A stretch of DNA of 64,000 nt, taken from Mesorhizobium sp. WSM3862. GTDB taxonomy: Bacteria > Pseudomonadota > Alphaproteobacteria > Rhizobiales > Rhizobiaceae. This document shows positions 60,417 through 64,000 of the stretch, piece after piece (position 1 is the stretch's first letter; every line of letters begins with the position of its first letter). The position numbers and the translations under genes are program-made. Where the stretch lies: the NCBI RefSeq assembly GCF_002294985.1, contig NZ_NSGE01000002.1, forward strand, positions 791,149-855,148, given 5' to 3'. Below the pieces are notes generated by a model. That model made no database searches. It saw nothing but the letters and a program-made list of their open reading frames with translations, and was not told where the DNA came from.

Positions 60417-60548
60417 ATGGCCAAAGGACAGAAACGCTCGAACCGAGAAATCAGGAAGCCGAAGCAGGAAAAAGTTCCGGTGAAGCCTGAGAGCGCGTTC
60501 GGGCAAATCAAAGGCGCGAGCGGCACCCAAAGCAAGAGCAAGGGCTGA
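60417..60548 (+). CDS. Small basic protein
   Basis: A 43-residue Lys/Arg-rich, probably disordered product: MAKGQKRSNREIRKPKQEK, then FGQIKGASGTQSKSKG. The MAKGQ-RSNRE-RKPK opening is a recurrent rhizobial small-protein pattern. AAGGA lies upstream. Role unknown, possibly nucleic-acid binding. Confidence 0.6.
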   Translation: MAKGQKRSNREIRKPKQEKVPVKPESAFGQIKGASGTQSKSKG

Positions 60549-60578
60549 CGGCAGGATGTTTGCGCGCGACGGGCTCGG

Positions 60579-60821
60579 ATGAAAGTCGTGATCGAATTCT
60601 ATCGCACGCGCGTTGCCGACGACGCGCACGCCGTCGTCGGCCGTGAGACCGTAGAGGCGGCTGACCTCGACGCGGCGATCGAGATCGCGCTGCTTCTGGC
60701 AAGGACGCTGAACATGCCGCAGTGGCCAGATGCCGTCGCAATTGCCGACGCCGACGGGACGACGATCTACTCCGGCGTCCTTGCCGCGCAGGCGGGGACG
60801 GACAAAGGGCCGCCACCATGA
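60579..60821 (+). CDS. Small orphan protein
   Basis: An 80-residue alpha/beta product (MKVVIEFYRTRVADDAHAVV, AADLDAAIEIALLLARTLNM, VAIADADGTTIYSG). Its ATG follows a GGGCTCGG stretch, a weak ribosome site. It overlaps the next gene by 4 bases, and that gene overlaps the following one in the same way, so the three form one operon of unknown purpose. Confidence 0.6.
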   Translation: MKVVIEFYRTRVADDAHAVVGRETVEAADLDAAIEIALLLARTLNMPQWPDAVAIADADGTTIYSGVLAAQAGTDKGPPP

Positions 60822-61144
60822 ACGCGAGCAACCACCGCACCGATGCCGCTCGCGAACCCTCGGCTCGCCCAGGCGAGGAAAATGCAGCCGGCGCGCAGGC
60901 ACGCGATTTTAGGGACCACCAATATGGCCGCCGCGTCGAAGCCGATCGTTCCTGGACGGTCTATCACGTCTTCACGGGCATTCCAGCGCATGTCAACGGC
61001 GCCTCCATGATTGGGCTCAGCCGTTCGGAAGCGACCAAAAGCATGCTGTCCCTCAACCTTCGCAACAGCGAGCGCCGCAAGGAGAGGATCGCCCCGCGGT
61101 CATCCATCGCCGGCGCTCCCGAAACACCGGCAGGCCAGTCATGA
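60818..61144 (+). CDS. SWTVYHVFTGIPA-family protein
   Basis: A 108-residue protein. A polar, disordered-looking first 45 residues is followed by the family motif SWTVYHVFTGIPAHVNG and helices MIGLSRSEATKSMLSLNLRN. The same motif occurs in the frameshifted gene at 59096-59285. Middle gene of a three-gene overlapping set. Function unknown. Confidence 0.6.
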   Translation: MNASNHRTDAAREPSARPGEENAAGAQARDFRDHQYGRRVEADRSWTVYHVFTGIPAHVNGASMIGLSRSEATKSMLSLNLRNSERRKERIAPRSSIAGAPETPAGQS

Positions 61145-61419
61145 CGCTCGCCTTCCCGAACCCGAGCCGTAGCTTCGATGAAGTACGCAATGCCGTCTGC
61201 TTCATCGGCTATGACGGCATGTTTCAAATCCGTTTCTTCATCGAGGCAGAGGCGCTGGCCAAATCCGGTGTTGCCCTGGGCGGAAACGGAAGGAGCGCCG
61301 AGACGGCTTGTCTTTCGGCATTTGACGCCTTACGAACCTCTATCCAGGACGTGGCCGGGAAAGTTTATGCCCACAACCGCCGCGACTCCTATACTTTGAC
61401 CGCCGCCGATTTCCGGTAG
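61141..61419 (+). CDS. DUF1488-family protein
   Basis: A 92-residue protein with the DUF1488 pattern: MTLAFPNPSRSFDEVRNAVC, FIGYDGMFQIRFFIEAEAL, and the ending AKVYAHNRRDSYTLTAADF-like (KVYAHNRRDSYTLTAADF). Widespread small family without known function. Overlaps the preceding stop by 4 bases. Confidence 0.8.
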   Translation: MTLAFPNPSRSFDEVRNAVCFIGYDGMFQIRFFIEAEALAKSGVALGGNGRSAETACLSAFDALRTSIQDVAGKVYAHNRRDSYTLTAADFR

Positions 61420-61502
61420 CCGTATCCGGAATGCGATCAAGGCGGACCGAATAATATGCCAATCACGCTCGTCTTTCTGCGCAGTCGGGCGTAGGGTGCA
61501 CG

Positions 61503-61874
61503 ATGGCCGGCAAAAACTTTCGGGTTCCTGTGGTTGTCTACATCGCCGGCCTGATCGGCTTCGCTCTCATCGAGTCCGTCGCCCAGGCCACGGATTTCCT
61601 GTTTGACCATTGGCCTGGAAATGACAGCCCGGCGTGGACTGACGCGATGAAGTGCTGCGCCGAAGATAGTGCTGCCGAGACGCGAGTGCGGCATTCCTTA
61701 CCGCGCTTAAGGGTGCGGGGATCAGCTACGATCGCACGGTTGAGATATACTGAGCTTGGCGACACCGGCTGCGCGCTTTTTAGCCGCGCGCGCTGGCCGG
61801 ATTGCGGTTCCAAATCTCAGCAGCTGCTTAGCGAGATTACCATATCTGCATACGGAGAGTTCAAATGGCGATGA
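61503..61874 (+). CDS. Putative membrane-anchored orphan protein
   Basis: A 123-residue frame. The first 40 residues look genuine, with a hydrophobic helix (VPVVVYIAGLIGFALIESVA) and FLFDHWPGNDSPAW; the Cys/Arg-rich remainder looks less like a selected protein, so the true gene may have been shortened by an indel. No strong ribosome site. Confidence 0.35.
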   Translation: MAGKNFRVPVVVYIAGLIGFALIESVAQATDFLFDHWPGNDSPAWTDAMKCCAEDSAAETRVRHSLPRLRVRGSATIARLRYTELGDTGCALFSRARWPDCGSKSQQLLSEITISAYGEFKWR

Positions 61875-62020
61875 AGCCAAACTATCGATACGAGCGGAGT
61901 CAACGAGAGAGGGCTAAGGCGGCCAAGAAAGAAGCTAAGCTTGCCGGGAAAGCTGCAAAGGAGAAACCCTCATCGATAGAAGGGAAAGAAGCACAGGAGA
62001 GCGCTACTGATGAAAGCTAA
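61865..62020 (+). CDS. Small basic protein
   Basis: A 51-residue Lys/Ala/Glu-rich product (MAMKPNYRYERSQRERAKAA, KKEAKLAGKAAKEK, then an acidic Ser-rich tail). CGGAGAG lies before the ATG. This NYRYER-type opening recurs in small rhizobial proteins. Role unknown. Confidence 0.6.
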   Translation: MAMKPNYRYERSQRERAKAAKKEAKLAGKAAKEKPSSIEGKEAQESATDES

Positions 62021-62023
62021 GGC

Positions 62024-62203
62024 ATGGCGATGACAAAGCGCGAGACGGATACCTTCGAAATCGACGTAGAGTGTCCCCGTTGCCATTATCAGGCAAAGAC
62101 GCTCGTCGGCTGGATTCGTACTCACACCCAGATGGAATGCTCCAATTGCGGCGACATCATTGACATTGAGAGCAAAAACTTCAGGTCGCACGAACAGCAC
62201 TAG
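62024..62203 (+). CDS. Small zinc-ribbon protein
   Basis: A 59-residue protein with CPRCHYQ at about 17-23 and CSNCGDII at about 41-48, a typical four-Cys zinc ribbon between acidic ends. ATG at 62024 or 62030; they are in frame. It lies 3 bases after the preceding stop and 10 before the NYN gene, so these are probably co-transcribed. Confidence 0.65.
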   Translation: MAMTKRETDTFEIDVECPRCHYQAKTLVGWIRTHTQMECSNCGDIIDIESKNFRSHEQH

Positions 62204-62213
62204 GGAAAGCTCT

Positions 62214-62969
62214 ATGATACCGTCCGAGCCGCGGTCGCCGCGCCTAGCCGTTCTGATCGATGCCGACAATGCCTCGGCCAAAATCGCCGACGGGCTGTTC
62301 GAGGAGATCGCCAAAATTGGCGAGGCCAGCGTGCGTCGCATCTACGGCGATTTTTCAAGCTCGCGTTCGAAAGCGTGGGCCGACGTTCTTTCGAAGCACG
62401 CAATCATACCCCAGCAGCAGTTCGCCTACACGACAGGCAAGAACGCCTCCGACATCACCCTCGTGATCGACGCGATGGATCTGCTCCATAGCGGTCGGCT
62501 TGATGGTTTCTGCCTGGTTTCCTCCGATAGTGATTTTACCCGGCTGGCCGCCCGCATCCGCGAGCAGGGCATCGATGTCTTCGGCTTCGGCGAACAGAAG
62601 ACGCCCGAGAGTTTCCGACAGGCATGCCGGCGATTTGTCTATAGCGAGAATCTGCTTCCGTCTGCACCCGCGAACGAACCCGAGGCGATATCGAGCATGA
62701 AGCCATTGCAGCCGCCTTCAGCTGCCGTGCCGATCATCCGGAAGATCATCGCGCAGATGGAAAGCGAGGATGGCTGGGTTCCGCTCGGTGCGGTCGGCAC
62801 GCAGCTTGCCAATCTGGCCTCCGACTTCGATCCCCGCACCTTTGGTTTTCGCAAGCTAAGCGATCTCGTCCGCAAGACGAACGCATTCGAAATCGACCGT
62901 CCGGAGGGCGGGACGTTCCGCATCAGAATGAAGCCGGAGGCCGCGCGAAGGCGAGGGCGCAAGACGTGA
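62214..62969 (+). CDS. NYN-domain (LabA/DUF88-like) protein with OST-HTH-type C-terminus
   Basis: A 251-residue protein. The N-terminal PIN-like NYN domain has the acidic metal-binding residues in LIDADNAS, ITLVIDAMDLL and LVSSDSDFTRLA, as in predicted ribonucleases. The C-terminal 75 residues (IIRKIIAQMESEDGWVPLGA, FDPRTFGFRKLSDLVRK, FRIRMKP) match the OST-HTH/LOTUS fold that binds RNA. This is the usual bacterial NYN-LOTUS pairing; the target RNA is unknown. Confidence 0.88.
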   Translation: MIPSEPRSPRLAVLIDADNASAKIADGLFEEIAKIGEASVRRIYGDFSSSRSKAWADVLSKHAIIPQQQFAYTTGKNASDITLVIDAMDLLHSGRLDGFCLVSSDSDFTRLAARIREQGIDVFGFGEQKTPESFRQACRRFVYSENLLPSAPANEPEAISSMKPLQPPSAAVPIIRKIIAQMESEDGWVPLGAVGTQLANLASDFDPRTFGFRKLSDLVRKTNAFEIDRPEGGTFRIRMKPEAARRRGRKT

Positions 62970-63008
62970 TCGGTAAGGCGCAGGTATTCGGACTCTTAGG
63001 TTGGCCAT

Positions 63009-63320
63009 CTATCCATGGACGAGCGTTTCCATACCCGCCCGGTCCTGTTCGCCGCGCAGTTGGTCGAGCAGATCGATCAAGGCTTTGCCTTCGGGTGATT
63101 CAACTCCGCGGGCAATGAAGGTCTCGATGTCGACCTCGGAGGGTTGACCGCCCGAGGCCCGGTTCGGCTCATGCCTCACGAAAATCTCGTCCCGCTCGCC
63201 AACCTTGACGACCAGCCAGCGGTCGCCGTTCGACTTGTGTAGACTGCCCGTGACAATTGGAGCGCCAAGCTGGTCTAACAATCTCGAAAGCTCTTGTCCC
63301 CGGTCGGACAAGATCAGCAC
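63009..63320 (-). CDS. Orphan protein
   Basis: A 103-residue acidic product: LSDRGQELSRLLDQLGAPIV, GDRWLVVKVGERDEIFVRHE and VDIETFIARGVESPEGKALI. Composition and codon use look coding, and no overlapping better frame exists. No domain recognised. Confidence 0.55.
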   Translation of the reverse strand: MLILSDRGQELSRLLDQLGAPIVTGSLHKSNGDRWLVVKVGERDEIFVRHEPNRASGGQPSEVDIETFIARGVESPEGKALIDLLDQLRGEQDRAGMETLVHG

Positions 63321-63344
63321 TAAGCGTGGCCACTCGCCGGAACA

Positions 63345-63773
63345 ATGCGCGGCGGTTGGGCCAGATGGTCGTCTATAACGAAAAGGAATCCCGCGCTTAC
63401 AGGTGCGCGCGGTCTATGCCCGCGCTGTCAGCAAGGGCATCTGTTTTCCGGGTTCCTGAAGCTTGCGCCGCGATGCGAGATCTGTGGCCTCCATTATTCC
63501 TTCGCGGATCCGGCCGATGGGCCTGCCTTCTTTTCGATGTTCCATGGTGGCGTTCCCCGCGCTGGCTTTCGCCTTGTGGCTCCAACTCGGCTTCAACCCG
63601 CCATATTTTGTTCATGTCGTGACCACGCTGCCGCTCACAGTTGGCGCGTGCTTCGGCCGCTCAAGGGCTGGCTCTCCTGCTCTCAGCATTTTCACAAGGC
63701 CCAAGAAGGTTCGATCGATCGCGAATTTCATGCCCAACAGGCCGAGCGGCGGCGTGGAACAGAGGCCCTGTAG
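63345..63773 (+). pseudogene. DUF983 protein gene with two compensating frameshifts
   Basis: Frame 1 encodes the zinc-site half, RGLCPRCQQGHLFSGFLKL and CEICGLHYSFADPADGPAFF. The transmembrane half, MVAFPALAFALWLQLGF and HVVTTLPLTVGAC, is in the next frame, and the terminal VLRPLKGWLSCSQHFHKAQE is in frame 1 again. Two opposite indels (about 63541 and 63645) are needed. Without them the product would be an ordinary two-helix DUF983 membrane protein; with them the membrane segment is lost. Confidence 0.8.
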
Positions 63774-63800
63774 CGCTCTATTTCTGGTTAACGGCCCGCT

Positions 63801-63895
63801 TTACGGCTTAGCCGCGGGCTTCGGGCCGGAGTCCCCTGGAGTTGCCCGCACCGATCTCTGGGCCGCATAGTTCGGCGCCACAATGCCTCTGACGT
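63801..63895 (-). pseudogene. Possible MucR-tail remnant
   Basis: The minus strand reads GIVAPNYAAQRSVRATPGDS to GPKPAAKP and a stop at 63801, like the [16 protein letters not shown] end of MucR. A 19-bp identity with the mucR remnant at 38165-38183 lies here (63863-63881). Upstream sequence to the window edge does not resemble MucR in any single frame. Confidence 0.4.
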
Positions 63896-64000
63896 TGCCC
63901 CCAGTTTCTATCCAGTTTTGTCATTTCCGGCCTGGGTTGTGCCCTGCTGGGCGGGTGAAGCGACAGTCGCTGGCGCGGAGCCTTTGGCATAGCGCAGCGC

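Noticed and set aside
1..64000. tRNA, rRNA, CRISPR array, intact insertion sequence or replication origin
   Set aside because: I looked for T-loop motifs, regularly spaced repeats, transposase genes with terminal repeats and repABC-type genes and found none convincing. A dedicated scan (tRNA and repeat finders) would be decisive.

Overview
The window looks like a chromosomal (or chromid) segment of a Mesorhizobium-type alphaproteobacterium (Rhizobiales). Reasons: high G+C, dense ABC-importer catabolic operons, MucR/Ros fragments, DUF768-type proteins and many short orphan proteins with a rhizobial look. These assignments come from reading the translations and remembered family signatures; no database search was run.

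Layout. (1) 1-7642: a GntR/FCD regulator tail, an aldo/keto reductase, a fuconolactonase-like amidohydrolase and a complete branched-chain-amino-acid-type ABC importer. The same 11-bp operator (TTGTCATACAA) lies before the reductase and before the transporter. (2) 7659-8657: debris of a sugar-uptake locus (permease and LacI fragments) with a Lar-like small protein between them. (3) 8661-24241: a thiolase diverging from an acetoacetyl-CoA synthetase operon that also encodes a thiolase-fold protein without catalytic cysteines, a DUF35 partner, a MaoC hydratase and an MFS carrier. Next come a HutC-type GntR regulator and a sugar operon (SDR, class II aldolase, RbsA/C-type ABC importer, PfkB kinase, SDR). 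A TGGTTATAACCA palindrome sits in both promoters and joins them into one regulon. (4) 24298-26103: a VOC fragment and a frameshifted ghrA. (5) 26136-37146: a PucR-type regulator, flavin reductase, aldehyde dehydrogenase, luciferase-like monooxygenase, alpha/beta hydrolase, NIPSNAP protein and a glycine-betaine-type ABC importer. Together they resemble an N-methyl-pyridinium betaine (trigonelline-like) ring-opening pathway; the substrate is an inference. (6) 37147-49000: a patchwork of short orphan genes, remnants and recurring terminator hairpins, plus an esterase, a sorbosone dehydrogenase-like lipoprotein and two Hsp20 genes behind a possible RNA thermometer. (7) 49153-58126: a LysR regulator and ferredoxin-type reductase diverging from an amidohydrolase, a Rieske ferredoxin and an oligopeptide-type ABC importer with a Tat-exported binding protein and fused ATPases. 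(8) 58293-64000: another cluster of short orphan genes, several frameshifted, with a NYN-domain protein, a DUF1488 protein and a broken DUF983 gene.

The genes most worth following up are the two-operon HutC regulon with its hydratase/aldolase-like module, and the betaine-type ring-opening locus. I saw no tRNA, rRNA, CRISPR array or intact insertion sequence.
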